Shown: positions 44,459 to 55,731, numbered from the stretch's first letter. The stretch is 64,000 nucleotides of DNA from Hypomyces perniciosus (GCA_008477525.1 SPDT01000002.1:1612001-1676000), one strand, 5' to 3'. Made by a program: numbers and translations. Notes: generated from the letters alone by a model not told the origin.

Positions 44459-45106
44459 ATGGCCTTCTTCCAGCGCAACTTCTACACCCCTGAGAGCTCC
44501 TTCACTCCCCTTTTCCGCCTCCTCGAGGACTTTGACAACTACTCTCGACAAGCAAATACTGGACACCATCACCATGGTCGCCGCTCTGGTCTTCCGCAGT
44601 GGCAGCCCAGGTTCGATGTCCGTGAGACCAGCGAAGCCTATGAACTCCACGGCGAGCTTCCTGGCATGAACAAGGACGATGTCCACATCGAATTCACAGA
44701 CCCGCAAACCATGCTCATTCGCGGCAAGGTCGAACGCACCTACACAGCTGGCAGTCCCCCTGCTGAACAACTCGAAGGTGTGACAATGAGCGGTGCCATC
44801 ACCGAGGGCGAGGAGCAGCCCAAGGCCTCACACCAAGCCACCGTTGAAGATGAACCCGAAGCCGCCTCTCATGAAGTTACTTCCACTGCACCCTCTGGAG
44901 AAGTTGAAAAGGCTACCACCCAAAAGTCAACAGATACCGCCAAGTATTGGCTCACGGAACGCAGCATCGGCGAGTTTTCTCGCAGCTTCAACTTCCCTTC
45001 CCGCGTGAGCCAGGACAATGTGAGCGCCAACTTCAAGGATGGCATCCTCGCTATTGTTGTGCCGAAGGCGGCGAAGCACGAACCACGACGCATTTCTGTC
45101 AACTAA
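44459..45106 (+). CDS. hsp30: Small heat shock protein (Hsp20/Hsp30 type)
   Basis: This is a 215-residue protein beginning MAFFQRNFYTPESSF; this start was chosen because it matches the conserved N-terminus of fungal Hsp30 proteins. The alpha-crystallin domain is split: the first half has PRFDVRETSEAYELHGELPG and a VHIEFTDPQTMLIRG strand. After an acidic, Glu-rich insertion (residues about 105-160), the second half has GEFSRSFNFPSRV and ANFKDGILAIVVPK. These chaperones bind unfolding proteins and are heat induced, consistent with the GAA/TTC clusters upstream. The gene is intact, and its GC-rich codon use differs from the AT-rich surroundings. The in-frame ATG at 44264 is probably in the leader. 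The symbol refers to the family type. Confidence 0.88.
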   Translation: MAFFQRNFYTPESSFTPLFRLLEDFDNYSRQANTGHHHHGRRSGLPQWQPRFDVRETSEAYELHGELPGMNKDDVHIEFTDPQTMLIRGKVERTYTAGSPPAEQLEGVTMSGAITEGEEQPKASHQATVEDEPEAASHEVTSTAPSGEVEKATTQKSTDTAKYWLTERSIGEFSRSFNFPSRVSQDNVSANFKDGILAIVVPKAAKHEPRRISVN

Positions 45107-45648
45107 AACTGTTTTCAACGCTTGGTTCCGAATTCACTGTCACTTTACGATAATTGCATTTCCTTGGCTTGGACTGCATCTGAGGGTGTTTGGGGGATTT
45201 AGCGGATTGGCGGATTGGCAGATTGGCAGATTGTCTTGTTAGACCACGCCCTCACAAAGGAAATGAATAACGGGGGTGGTTCACATTTTGATAAGTTCTA
45301 TTGTACCTACCTTTAGCTCAACATGAATGAAAAGCAATTAAAAACTCAAGATCTAAATAAATCCACTTGCGCCTCGCTATTCTATTTCCTGCATTTTCTT
45401 TGCAACCTTCCCAATATTCCCAACCTATAGTCCTGCAATAGGCGCAGGCACACCATATTTAACTAACAAATCGCTGGCAAGTTTCTGGTTAGAATGGCTG
45501 AATCCAAGCTCCAGAAATTGATTGCGTGCGAGAGCAGATCTTCCCAAAGAAGACTTATGCCATCCCGACGAACTTGTCAAAGTCTTTGCCTATTGCGTGG
45601 CTGACCGCTGCAGTCGGTGAGGGTAAAAGTAGAGAGGTAGGCAGGAAT
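45107..45648. other. Intergenic between Hsp and Fot1-like element
   Basis: No gene. It includes the Hsp 3' region and a short direct repeat (GGATTGGCGGATTGGCAGATTGGCAGATTG) near 45200. Confidence 0.5.
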
Positions 45649-47498
45649 TAGAGTGCCGACCCACAACTTCGCCACCACCCCAAGGTCGCCACGTCATTAA
45701 TGATGCAACAACACTATCTCGATAAAATAACAACCGCAATTACACAGCCAATTTTCATCGTAACGCATCATAACCGGCATTATGAAATCCCCTAAGTCTG
45801 ATAAAGAGCATATGATTGAAGAAGGACTGCACCGAGTCCACGGGGGCGCCTCAGTCGCGAAAACAAGCCGAGAGGTCGGAATTCCACGATCCACACTACG
45901 AGACCGGCTATCAGGTCGTCTTCCAATCCAAGAAGCCAAAGCTGATAGTCAAAGACTATCCCCAGTGCAAGAAGAGTCTCTCGTCAATTGGATTCTGACC
46001 GAAGAAGAGGCAGGAAGGGCTCTAACGAAGGTCTAGGTCCAAGGCTTTGCCCAGCTTATTATTGCTAATGGCAATGATGATCAAAGTATTGGAGGGAATT
46101 GGGTATCCCGCTTTATCCACCGGCACCCAGAGATCAAGACTAAGATGGGTCGGCCTCTCGAGGCCTCTCGATCGAATGCCATGACTGAGGAAGCCCTCCG
46201 CAAGTTCTACGACCGCCTAGATCATCAAATCAAGTCTAAGGGCGTTGGTATATCGAGGATCTATAATTTTGATGAGACTGGTGTCGCAGAAGGCGAGACT
46301 TCCTTCGGCAAAGTGGTTGGGTCGGCTTTGACGAAGGAAAGTAAGGTTACGGATAGCGATTCTCGCGAATGGGCTACGATTATCGAATGTGTGAGCGCCT
46401 CGGGGCGGCGACTGAAGCCATGTGTGGTTTTTACAGGATATAACCTCCAAGGCCAATGGTTTCCAACCGTTTTTCCTGACTGGGCATACGAATGCAGCCC
46501 AACAGTCTGGGCCAATAGCAGGATTATATTGAAATGGTTTGAACAGGTCTTCTTGCCGTCAACAAAGCCGCCTCTTGATCTTTGGCGTCTCCTTATCCTT
46601 GACGGCGCGAAGACTCATATCTCGATCGAATTTATGTATACAGCTTGGCTAAATAAAGTCCAACTCCTTTATTTACCGGCATACACCTCTTATGCAACGC
46701 AGCCACTTGATGTTGGTGTCTTTTCGCCTCTTAAAGCAGGATTCCGCCAAAATACTCGAAGTTTCGCTTCCTTCAGTACCTCAGCCCCAATTCAAAAGCA
46801 ACGATTCCTCCAAGCTTATGAAAATGCATCAGCTAGGGCATTCTCAATCGACAATATTAAAGCAGGCTTTTATGGTACTGGAATTTATCCTACAAATGTG
46901 GAAAGACCTCTTCGACTTGTTATCCAACCTGATACTATTCCCGAGACCCCTACTACTCCCCCACTAGCTTCAATCAATTATCCTGATGGAGGACCACTTC
47001 TATACACGCCAAAGAACAGTCGAGACATCAATTCCCAGCTAAGTGTGGTGCAACGGGGCCTTAATCTCGTTAATCGAGATGTCCGAACAATTGCTACAAA
47101 AGCCGGCAAAGAAATCGACCGTAAAAATGCAATGGTTGCGACCCTTACAGAGAAAAATAACTATCTTGAAGCCCAGATCGAGTCAAAGAAGCCGGTTGGC
47201 CGCAAGGCTGTCGATTATGATCCCAATAATACGTTTGCTTCGATCCCTGAAATTGCCAAAGCCAAGTTCGAAGCCCAACAGGCTGCCAACGCTTATGAAG
47301 CTGTCCATGGTCCACATCTTGAAGAAGAAGCATTGGAAATTGCACGGAAGCAACAGGAAGAAATGATGTATCAATTCCAGATTTAGTTTTTTCAATTGAT
47401 TGATTTTTCGTTGAGAAATGCAGCCGTGAAGTCCATCGTGATTTTTCGTGATACGTGGCGACCTTGGGGGGGTGGCGAAGTTGTGGGTCGGCACTCTA
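45649..47498 (+). mobile_element. Fot1/pogo-type DNA transposon, nearly intact
   Basis: The element is 45651-47496 (1846 bp). Terminal inverted repeats of 44 bp with one mismatch are at 45651-45694 and 47453-47496 (GAGTGCCGACCCACAACTTC at the start). TA dinucleotides flank it at 45649-45650 and 47497-47498, as expected for the superfamily. One transposase reading frame carries a single stop codon. Confidence 0.92.
45782..47386 (+). pseudogene. Fot1-like transposase with one nonsense codon
   Basis: From the ATG at 45782 the frame shows an HTH_psq/CENP-B-type DNA-binding region (SREVGIPRSTLRDRLSG), then WVSRFIHRHPE. The DDE domain follows: YNFDETGV (first Asp), LLILDGAKTHIS (second Asp) and PAYTSYATQPLDVG (third Asp). 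The frame stops at TAG 46034-46036, consistent with a CAG-to-TAG change, and reopens at once in the same frame to 47386. The N-terminal DNA-binding region is therefore separated from the catalytic part. An autonomous relative could mobilise this copy. Confidence 0.88.
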
Positions 47499-47536
47499 GG
47501 TACTACACAGGGTAGGCTAAGTGCCAATTAAACCAA

Positions 47537-47928
47537 TACAGTGGGAGGCAAAACGTATCCGCCCCCTGTCAGGTCACGCATAGCCGACCTAGCCGGATTA
47601 GTCCTTTGTTGTGATGCCGCTTTTTTGATGCTACTGATTTTCTCTTCAACAATGCTTCGCAAAAAGGAATTATCGCCGCAGCTTCGATCGCGGCTCTGTG
47701 AGCTGCATAGCCTTGGATATGGCTATAAGAAAATACATAAGATTCATCCAGAAGTGCCGCTTTCTACGATAAAGGATACCTGCCGGCTTGAGGCTATCCG
47801 GGTTAATAACCAAAGCCGGCCACGCTCCGGGGCCCCAAGAAAGCTATCAGAAGAGCAGCGCGATCAAATATATGATACCATAACGCATACGAATCCCAAT
47901 GCCACTTATCAAGACCTCCTTGCCTCGA
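47537..47928 (+). mobile_element. Head of a Tc1-type transposon
   Basis: A TA at 47537-47538 precedes CAGTGGGAGGCAAAACGTATCC, typical of fungal Tc1-type terminal repeats. The frame from ATG 47652 encodes an HTH region (LRSRLCELHSLGYGYKKIHK) and TNPNATYQDLLA, then ends in unrelated DNA at about 47928. The catalytic domain is missing. Confidence 0.75.
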
Positions 47929-47929
47929 T

Positions 47930-48552
47930 CGTGCTCTTGTTGCTCCCGGGCTCTTTGTGCAGCTTCCCGAGAACGCTCTTCAGCTTGTCTCGCTCTCTCC
48001 TCCCTCATCCTCCCGAGCTCTACTCTCCGTACTCTGTCAGCTTCCGCTGCCTTCCTCTCTTGTTCGGCTTTTTCTCTTGTGGCACGCTGCTCCGCTTCCA
48101 TCCTCCGTGCCCTCTCGGCCTCGGCTACTCTTCTTTGTCTAGCCTCCTCGTTGGCTCGTTTCTCCTCTTCATCCCTGCGCTGAGTTTCTTGTCGTTCCCG
48201 ATATTGGGTCCATTGGTCTCGCAAGTCGAGATAAATTGCATCGTATACCGAACGTTTTGCCTCATCGATCAGGCATTCGTACGCTTCTCGAATCTATGTC
48301 AAAGCCAAGTCAGCTAAGGCTCTTGGTTGGTTTATAACGATGAGCTCTAAGTTTCCACTCAAGAAAGGCTAACCTTGCGGAACTCCTGAGCGTCAATAGA
48401 CTTGCTCGGCGCCTTTTTATCGGGGTGATGTCTTTTCGCTAATTCAAAAAAAAAGCCAACTTGATGTCTCGATGGCTTGCTAGTTGTTGCAGTCCAAGGT
48501 TGGCATAATAATCTGGAATCTTAGGTTCCGGCGGTAAATCAAATGGATCCAT
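47930..48552 (-). pseudogene. J-protein (DnaJ domain) gene, broken
   Basis: On the minus strand, exon 1 (48552-48374) encodes MDPFDLPPEPKIPDYYANLG and the J-domain with its HPD motif in HHPDKK. A GTTAGC...CATAG intron (48294-48373) leads to exon 2 (48293 onward): FRK joined to IREAYECLIDEA. A long charged coiled coil follows (EEKRANEEARQRR). A run of nine T (48446-48454 read as A on the plus strand) puts the HPD part out of frame; seven or ten would restore the expected frame. The 3' end is cut off by the Tc1 head. J-proteins recruit Hsp70. Confidence 0.72.
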
Positions 48553-49129
48553 CCTTGTTCAGGTGGCGAGGCGAACATCATATTGCGGGTTAGGTAGGCA
48601 CAAAGAGTGGGCCGATCTGAATTCTGTGGTGCAAGGATACCTTAACCTTGGTTTTCGTCGCATCGCCCACACGGTACAGCTACAATACGCCACAATACGC
48701 CGCAATACTGATACATGCAAGCGGGGGACAGAATAACGAGCACCACAAACGTTATTCTTTAATACTTCATAAAAGCGAGAATCATCCTCTTGAACAGGCA
48801 GTGAAGGGGTGAGTATAAGCGGTCATTGTACTCCGTACTTCGTATGCCATACTGTCGGATACTGCTTTATGCAGGATGGGGCGTATGCCGAAACAGGGTG
48901 TACATAACGCAAAGATGACCCACCTGAAGAAAAGAGGCTGAAGGGAGAGAAGCTTCCTGATGAGAAGAACAGAACAGAAAACGAAGGACAATCAATACTA
49001 CAATGACCCCATGATGCTGCAATTGCCACTCCCGTGTATCTAACAATTAAGAGTCTCATTCGTTCGAACGAGCTATCCGCGCAAGAGCACGAGAATACGA
49101 AGATGGCAACCGCAGCAACAACAAAGAGC
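48553..49129. other. Intergenic, no feature
   Basis: No gene, repeat or RNA gene recognised. Confidence 0.45.
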
Positions 49130-49355
49130 TGTTGGAAAACCCAGTTACGTAGTCAGCTTGTTCACATCACGAAGATGGGGCGCCAGAATTCCACTCAATT
49201 GCTCCATGTCCTCTCCTCTTCATTGGATTCTCTTCCAGCCATTTTATCATAGAAGCAGAACGCCGCGCGTTCTGTTTCACCTCACGTCAGATCACAGGTT
49301 CCCTTGCATACACATTTGTTGCTTATTCCAACAACTAGACCGACGTTATCCGACA
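49130..49355 (+). mobile_element. Copia-like solo LTR, copy 1
   Basis: Starts TGTTGGAAAAC and ends CCGACA. It matches 57974-58210 closely, apart from a small difference near 49207. No target duplication is seen at this copy. Confidence 0.75.
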
Positions 49356-49434
49356 ATAGAAGACTCAGCCTTATATCAGTTTGAGTCACTATAGTGATAA
49401 AAGTACAAAGCTGTCTTTCTCACTACCTAGATAT

Positions 49435-50360
49435 CAACTCTCCCCTGTAAAAATTCTTCCACACTAGCAGCTGTTATGGTTTATTAGTGTTCCGGGGTAA
49501 TCTTGCAGGACTATTAGCCTGTCTCTCTGCTAGGGCTTACCGGGTCCTAACAGCGCATACAGAGGAAGGAATTCAGAAAGCTTCACCTTCCTCGAGAGCT
49601 GGCCTTCTAACCCGTGCAGCTCTGCTGCTTTTACGTTGCCTCGTGAGAGGCACCTTTAACACTCTGCCTCATCGTCTTGCGAGCCTCGGCCTGCCCGAAC
49701 CACTTGCTAGACCTTATGGAGGGCTCAGCAGCCAACACTGAGGTTTTTTATCCTGGTGCCTGAATCCTGAGGCCCTAGGCCTCAAATCATTTCCTTTGTC
49801 CAGCGAAACGTAGTGAACGGCTATAAGTGTGACGATCCGGGTTGGTTCTCAAGGGATAAACCGAGGTTCGTGGGTTTATGTTGACAGAGAGGTCAGGGAT
49901 GAACACTGAGCAGGGTAACGTAGTCACGATTCTGTAGAACAGGTGGTTCTGGTGAATGCAATTTGTTAACGACTGTCTAAGTAACTATACTAACGATCGT
50001 GACTTATCCAGTCTTATATACAAGAATGATACTCTTGGATCGCCTTGGATCATATTGGCTACGGATCACATCTGGATCGCAAAGTGATCCTGACGATCCT
50101 GGTGATCCAGCGCTCCTAGTGAGCCTGGTGATCCATACGTTGATTGGTTCATCGGACCGAGGTGATTTCCGGGGTACGTACCGCTCAAGGCGTACTTGAG
50201 TGTCGGGTCGTGACAATAAGGTCAACATCTCCGGCTATTTTCTGGCAGCTTGTTGGCCAGCTAGGCCGGTCTTGAACTGACAGGACTACGTGGAGGTGGC
50301 CCCATATCTCATCCATGGATATGATAAAGACCTTGGCCTACTTCTGGCGTCTTATAGCGC
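49435..50360 (+). mobile_element. SINE-like copy 2, split by a solo LTR
   Basis: Starts with the same CAACTCTCCCCTGTAAAAATT as the 10428 copy and shares its 5' hairpin, one GCCTC-GTGA-GAGGC hairpin (49638-49651) and the 3' block resumed after the LTR. It has fewer hairpin units than the 10428 copy. Its tail is diverged and no target duplication remains. The right end is approximate. Confidence 0.75.
49823..50220 (+). mobile_element. 388-bp solo LTR nested in the SINE-like copy
   Basis: The LTR spans 49828-50215 (TGTGACGATCC...GGGTCGTGACA), flanked by a 5-bp duplication ATAAG at 49823-49827 and 50216-50220. A related fragment is at 38254-38522. Confidence 0.88.
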
Positions 50361-50540
50361 TGGCCGATAAGGATGATTGAAAAGACTTATTGAGTTGATT
50401 GGGCGGAAAATTTATCTTAGCAATATATTTGAACAACAGCCCCAGGCAGCCATCTAGTCACTTTATCTTCTCCCAGTGGTATCTATATAGACCTCGGTTT
50501 CTACAAAATTAATCCATCCAAGATCATCAATCGTTTAGCA

Positions 50541-51614
50541 ATGGCAAGCGAAAAAATGGTCGAAATTGGACCGGCAAGTCCCCAAGGAGCGAGCCCGCTC
50601 ATGCGAATTCCACAAGAGGTACGCAATAATATTTATTCTCATCTCTTTCGCTCAACCCGTTTTATCTCTGGTGAGGGATACATCGAGGATTGCTCTCACA
50701 TCAAGCGTGCAACCTCAGCGCCTCATGGACTCGCAATGTTATACAGTTGCCGGCAGGCCTACTTGGAAATTGACCAAAGCTGGATAAGCCAAGTCATGTT
50801 TTGCTTCGAAAGCCTGGAAGCCATACTCGACAAATTCGCCAACATCCCTCTCGCAAAACGCTCACTGATCCGCCACGTTCGCGTTATCAGCGATGATATG
50901 GTGCTGGAAGGGCCGCATTTTAGAGGCTTTCCCCTCAAGATCAATCAAGTTCTGAGCTTTCTTCCAGGACTAAAGCTTGACAGATTGATCGTCATCGGCA
51001 CTGAAGAGGCCTTGTACCTCTACGATCTTCTCGAGTCTATGGTTAAGTCTGGTGACGGGTGGAAGGAGCTATACTTTTTGTCCGCCACCTCATATTTGCT
51101 CGGCTTCTCGTGTAATCCGGATGATTTATGGTGCAGGTCGTTGGGGCGAGTCACGCAGCCTGCTGGCTGGCAAAGAAATCTAGAGAGCCGTGATGGTTCT
51201 GACTCGGGCGCTTCGGTTACCATCTACCGATCCCCTGATGTGAATCTGCACCGGCAGATGTCGATAACGAACTTGACAGCCTGGCCTGGGTTCACGCAAA
51301 CACTATCTGCCGGCCAGAGCGAAGACGATTACCTCGAGGTGGAGTGCCGCAAATTCTGCGCTTGGGGTGAACGTCTCAAGGAAATGTTGGTAGTTGTAAA
51401 GCGCGGCAGAGGTGCTGATTACGAGACAAAGCAAAGTCTTGCCTTTACCAAAGGCGACCTGCGTGATTGGTTCCAAGGGATGAGCTGGAATGATACAAAG
51501 AGAACATACCGCGGATGGACAGAGATTGATGATGGTACGCCAATTGTTGTGGATGACTACATTAATGTAGATGACTATAAGTGGCTAAGGCAAAGTAGGA
51601 ATGATTTGTATTAG
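50541..51614 (+). CDS. Conserved fungal 2EXR/F-box-like protein
   Basis: This is a single-exon protein of 357 residues. It opens with the RIPQEVRNNIYSHLF motif, followed by LYSCRQAYLEI, a signature of a large fungal family of proteins with an F-box-like N-terminus (2EXR type). The rest is a poorly conserved domain with FLPGLKLDRLIVIG and GWKELYFLSATSYLLGF. The biochemical role is not established. The gene is intact, preceded by TATA-like and CT-rich DNA, and stands between transposon debris and the RBR gene. Confidence 0.78.
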   Translation: MASEKMVEIGPASPQGASPLMRIPQEVRNNIYSHLFRSTRFISGEGYIEDCSHIKRATSAPHGLAMLYSCRQAYLEIDQSWISQVMFCFESLEAILDKFANIPLAKRSLIRHVRVISDDMVLEGPHFRGFPLKINQVLSFLPGLKLDRLIVIGTEEALYLYDLLESMVKSGDGWKELYFLSATSYLLGFSCNPDDLWCRSLGRVTQPAGWQRNLESRDGSDSGASVTIYRSPDVNLHRQMSITNLTAWPGFTQTLSAGQSEDDYLEVECRKFCAWGERLKEMLVVVKRGRGADYETKQSLAFTKGDLRDWFQGMSWNDTKRTYRGWTEIDDGTPIVVDDYINVDDYKWLRQSRNDLY

Positions 51615-52133
51615 CGATGAACTTCCCAAAGACATATCGGGCCATAGATATAAACAGACGCAAGGAAGACACACCGAATTGTTCATACTCTGGTTCCTAA
51701 TAACCCACACGAGCCTGGTTGGCTCCACAAGTAATACTATACAGTTACTAATTGACTTCTAGCTGCGGCAAATGGATTTGTATGATGTGATTCAGGCGGA
51801 GCATAGGGAATTATTATTGCTGAATTGTTAGATGATGGATCATCATTTATGGCTACATCGCCATATTAATGACGATGTATAGTCACAGCAAATGTCCCGC
51901 GATACCAATAAACAATTTAAATATTGCTTTAGTGTTCCAAGAAGGGTTTATTACCTGCCCTTTGTTCTTATTTTCCCTTGCCATTGCCCCGAATTGCCAC
52001 TGTCATCAATTAAATTATTATATTATACGTGACTATTCCTAACACGACGAAATGCAACTCACTGTGAGCGCGGGTTACTCCTGGCAGTCGCGGTAACATT
52101 TATTACCTATTCAGCGCGGCCAATGTAGACCAC
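51615..52133. other. Intergenic between convergent genes
   Basis: AT-rich 3' flanks of the 50541 gene and the RBR gene. No feature recognised. Confidence 0.5.
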
Positions 52134-53549
52134 TCATGGCGGCAGATTCTGCGACCATGAGCAAGAGATCTTGTTATAACGCTTTGTAAAACCCCTAATT
52201 GAGCCACCAGCTGCGGAGTTATAACGGTTAAATCGGCATTGGCGACATGCCAGAATCCGACAGGTACCGCACTCATAAATGAGGTCAGGTAAGAGCTGAT
52301 GGCACTTTTCGCATCGAAAGTCACCGGCGCGGGATCTCCACGATTCATGCGCACATTGGTGGTTGTTGACTAGATTTTGCCTTTCCCAGTCGATCAAGTT
52401 GGCTCGTCTGGCCTGGTACAACTCTTGCCCACCAGCATACCTGTCAACAATGACATTGGCTCTGTTGACTAGTCGGTCCTCATCCCACTGCACTCCACAA
52501 ACATAACAAAACTGAGCGCCACAGCGACACGCTACATCATATTAGAAGGAGGCGGTAATTGTATGTACATGTATGCACATAGAGCTTATAACTTACTTGT
52601 GTGGTTGCACCCAGTATTCAGCTCCACCACGCTGCGGCAAGAGTGGCATCGCTGCCAGCCGTTCTCGGTTGCAACATAGAGTAGTTCCTGCGTTGCCACA
52701 TCTTGAGGACAAACATCCTCATGAAACGCACATTTGCAAATGACGCAGGTTTTACTCTGACATCGAACACATGTGGCTGTATCTCCTTGGATGAATTGCG
52801 GTGGGACGAATGTAGAGCACGTGGACCTATAACAGTACGTTCTGTTTGATGTTTCACGCTCGAGTTTCTTCGCCCGGTATTTCCCAACCAGAATTTGGTG
52901 GAGAAATATCTGATTCAAGCCGAGGGTGATAGGCTGACCGCAACAGCGAGGAGCAAACAGGGACTCGTCGCTTATAGAAGCGTCGAATAGCTTTGCTATA
53001 CATCCGCGGCAGTTCTCATGTGAGCAGGGGCATCGCATAGCATTAACGAATGAAACGTTTTCGCGGCAAGCTGTGCAGCTTCGGTATTGACTTGATGATA
53101 CCGCGGTCACTGTGTCAGCACGTCTCGCTGCCTGGGATAAGGATTCTGCAGCCTCAAAAGTTTCATTTTCGTCCACATATAGTGCTACAAGTTTGCTTAA
53201 CAGCTCGTCGTCGATCGCCGGCTCAGAAGCAGAGCTGCTTGGAGCGCCACTCGGAGTGTCCCAATTCAAGGCTAGCTCCCAGTCGTGTATGGCCTGCTGT
53301 TCAACACCATTGAGCTCGATGATCGCGTCGCCATCTAGCATGACAGCACAAGCGATGCTTTGGCACATATCTCGGTCAGAGTGAAATCGAGCGAGCGATT
53401 CAAGCTCAGATTTGTAAAGATTGGCGGCGAGCTCAGTGTCAAGCCCTTCACCTTCATTATATTTTTTCTTTCAAGATGTTTTCGGCTTCCTGGATTTGTA
53501 TTTCGAGCACAAGCTTGAGGCTCGCGGCGTCGAGGTCGTAGTTGGCCAT
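52134..53549 (-). pseudogene. RBR (RING-IBR-RING) E3 ubiquitin ligase with N-terminal frameshift
   Basis: The start ATG is probably at 53549 (MANYDLDAASLKLVLEIQ). At the A-run (plus-strand T6, 53462-53467) the frame is lost; one base fewer would continue into the ORF that runs through MCQSIACAV (53368). The C-terminal half has RING1 (CTACRENVSF and RCPCSHENCRGC), an IBR (CYRSTCSTFVPPQF and CVRCQSKTCVICK) and RING2 (WQRCHSCRSVVELNTGCNH), which continues across a 65-nt intron (52532-52596) into CRCGAQFCYVCG. RBR ligases transfer ubiquitin via a RING2 cysteine. If the frameshift is real, a shorter protein from 53368 would keep the RBR module. Confidence 0.75.
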
Positions 53550-53653
53550 CCTAGAAATGTAGGAAAGCAGTACATGTACAAAGAGCACAGATTTATTAAG
53601 AGTCAGACGAAGGAGTGAACGGGAGGGCGAACAACTATGTGGTGGGGTTACAA

Positions 53654-54060
53654 TTACAATTTATTTATTAACGCCCGGCGGCTCTGGCCGAAAGGGCAAC
53701 TTTAGATTGTGTACATGTGTGTTTCTCCAGCTTTGCCATGTATCCTAAAGCCCATATAGTCTCCTCCATCTGTTTGTGCTGTTTTGCGCTCCTTATTTCT
53801 TACGTTTTCTCGTAGTTAGTAGTTCTATTAGCAAGCCGGCTTAGAGGCGATTCTATAAGTGTTCAGCGTCCTATCTTCAGCGGCTGAAGCGTTGCCTGCT
53901 GTTCGTCCCACGAGGTGGTGAGTGTGTGTTGGGTCGGTCGTAAGGTGGGTTAGGGTAAAGGGTATACAGTTCATTCCCGCGGCTAATTAATTAACATCTA
54001 GTCGGCCAGTAACTATTGCGAACCGTATTGCTGCTCGCACTGCTTTTAAGTTTGGCGTCC
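53654..54060 (-). mobile_element. LINE 3' end, minus strand, near-identical to 57086-57357
   Basis: About 270 bp (53654-53925) match 57086-57357 in opposite orientation at roughly 98% identity. This includes the UTR block and the tail (TAAATAAATTGTAA on the LINE strand). Upstream (to 54060) fragments such as WTPNLKAVRAAIRFAI mark the C-terminal ORF2 region. Confidence 0.75.
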
Positions 54061-55013
54061 ATTTGTCGCCATCTGCCGGTGACCAAGTATTGATTTGTAT
54101 TTGCAAGAAATACTTTATAGAGGTGCAGCATATCTACCTACATAGACCTCCACCTTGCTCCCCTTGGATCCTATTCCGCCCCTTTTGCGGGGCACTGCTG
54201 GTTCGCAAGTCAATACCAGTTTGCTCCTTAGGCCTACTTCCACAGCCAACCTGGAGACTCTATCCTCAATAGCCTTCCTCCAGACCCTGTCCTCTCAGTA
54301 GACCGACACGCGCGTCCGTCCTCTCGAGCCATATAGAAAGTGTCGTAACTGCAGTCCGCCTACCTAGTCTTCCGTCGCTTCCATTATATGTTGCGCGCCG
54401 CAGATTATCAAATCTGTTTCGCGCTGCTTTGCAAGATCTCCCTAGCAAGGCCGACCGTGTCTCGCAGGAGTTTGCACACTTGTATTCTCTCTGTACCCAG
54501 AACAGCCAAGAAACACAGTAGTAACCCTCCTACTAACCAAAGCGCCTCGTCGTTCTCTGTATAGGTTCAAGCATGCCCAGCCGTTTCTCTCGATTTTGTC
54601 GACATCGCTTCCTTTCGCTTACTCAATTCCATTTATCCACGGCGCGCTATCATCCTCCCAGCAGAGCAGCCCGAAGGCGCCCCAAAGGTATCCTGTCTTA
54701 CGACTCATATATCTATCGATCGTAGGCTCAATTTCGCAGTCGTGAGTCAGATGGTTTTTAAAAGGTTCCTTTGTCGCTTTTGTGGGTAGTAGGGCTCGCG
54801 AGCCCTCCACACCAATATAGCCCAACCAGCAGACCGGTACTAGCGGTAGTAACTCTTCTCAGCTCTGCAAATGTCGCGGACAAAAACATTCGCAGGTTCC
54901 CAGCCGGCACCACGGGGAGGTGAGAGTCATCGCCGGCCGAGTGGATATATATAGTACTGCCAGGAAAACACATGCAACAGCCCCAAGACTGCTTGCCGTA
55001 GAAGGAAGCTAAT
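54061..55013 (-). mobile_element. LINE-derived degenerate stretch
   Basis: Minus-strand coding-like fragments with broken frames, between two LINE ends. The most gene-like is at 54758-55054. I cannot assign individual domains with confidence. Confidence 0.35.
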
Positions 55014-55470
55014 ATGCTTGCCCAACTCAAGACAGACATAACGAAATTCAACACGTACCTCTATCGGATCAATGCAACACCGCCAGACCAATGCAAGTGT
55101 GGACAAACAATAGAAAGTGAAGCACTTCCTTTTCCGATGCAGAAAGTGGACAATATGCCGGATAAAGATGCTTTAATGCATCGAAACCCAACGAGGCAAC
55201 ATCTCCTTTTATATACCTAGGAGGGAAATCACCGTTATATAACCAAAAATGGACGCTAAACCTAGAAGCAGTGCGAGCAGCAATACGGTTCGCAATGGCC
55301 ACCGGGCAACTCGACGCAAACTAACCGCGGGGACGGATAGCACCTGCATAATACCTTTAACCCACGTCCACCACCTCGTGTTATGGATAGCAGGCAACAC
55401 TTTAGCTGCTGTAGATAAGATACTGAACACTTGTAGAATAGCTTCCAAGCTAGCTTGCTAATAATATCGC
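55014..55470 (+). mobile_element. LINE C-terminal fragment
   Basis: Encodes LAQLKTDITKFNTYLYRINA and a CKCGQT zinc-knuckle-like motif, followed by fragments similar to 35570-36155 (WTLNLEAV...). Stops interrupt the frame. Confidence 0.65.
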
Positions 55471-55605
55471 TAAACTACGAGACCCGCAGAGATACATTCG
55501 CAAGAAAGAGCAGAAAGTGGACAATGGAAGGGCTTTACGGAAATTAGGACAAAACTTGGGAAGTGTTTATATAATAATAGTGCCCTTTTTGACTTACATA
55601 TTGTG

Positions 55606-55731
55606 CTATCCTGGGAAACTTTCCTGTCCCGGGAAACCATGCTGTCATAGGAAATTATGCTGTCCTGGGAAATTATGCCGTCCTGGGAAACTATACTGTC
55701 CTGGGAAATTATCCTGTCCTAGGAAACATTC
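55606..55731 (+). repeat. 18-bp tandem repeat, seven units
   Basis: Consensus CTGTCCTGGGAAATTATG. It lies in a frame encoding a six-residue repeat close to CPGKLC. The unit changes are mostly transitions. Confidence 0.85.
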
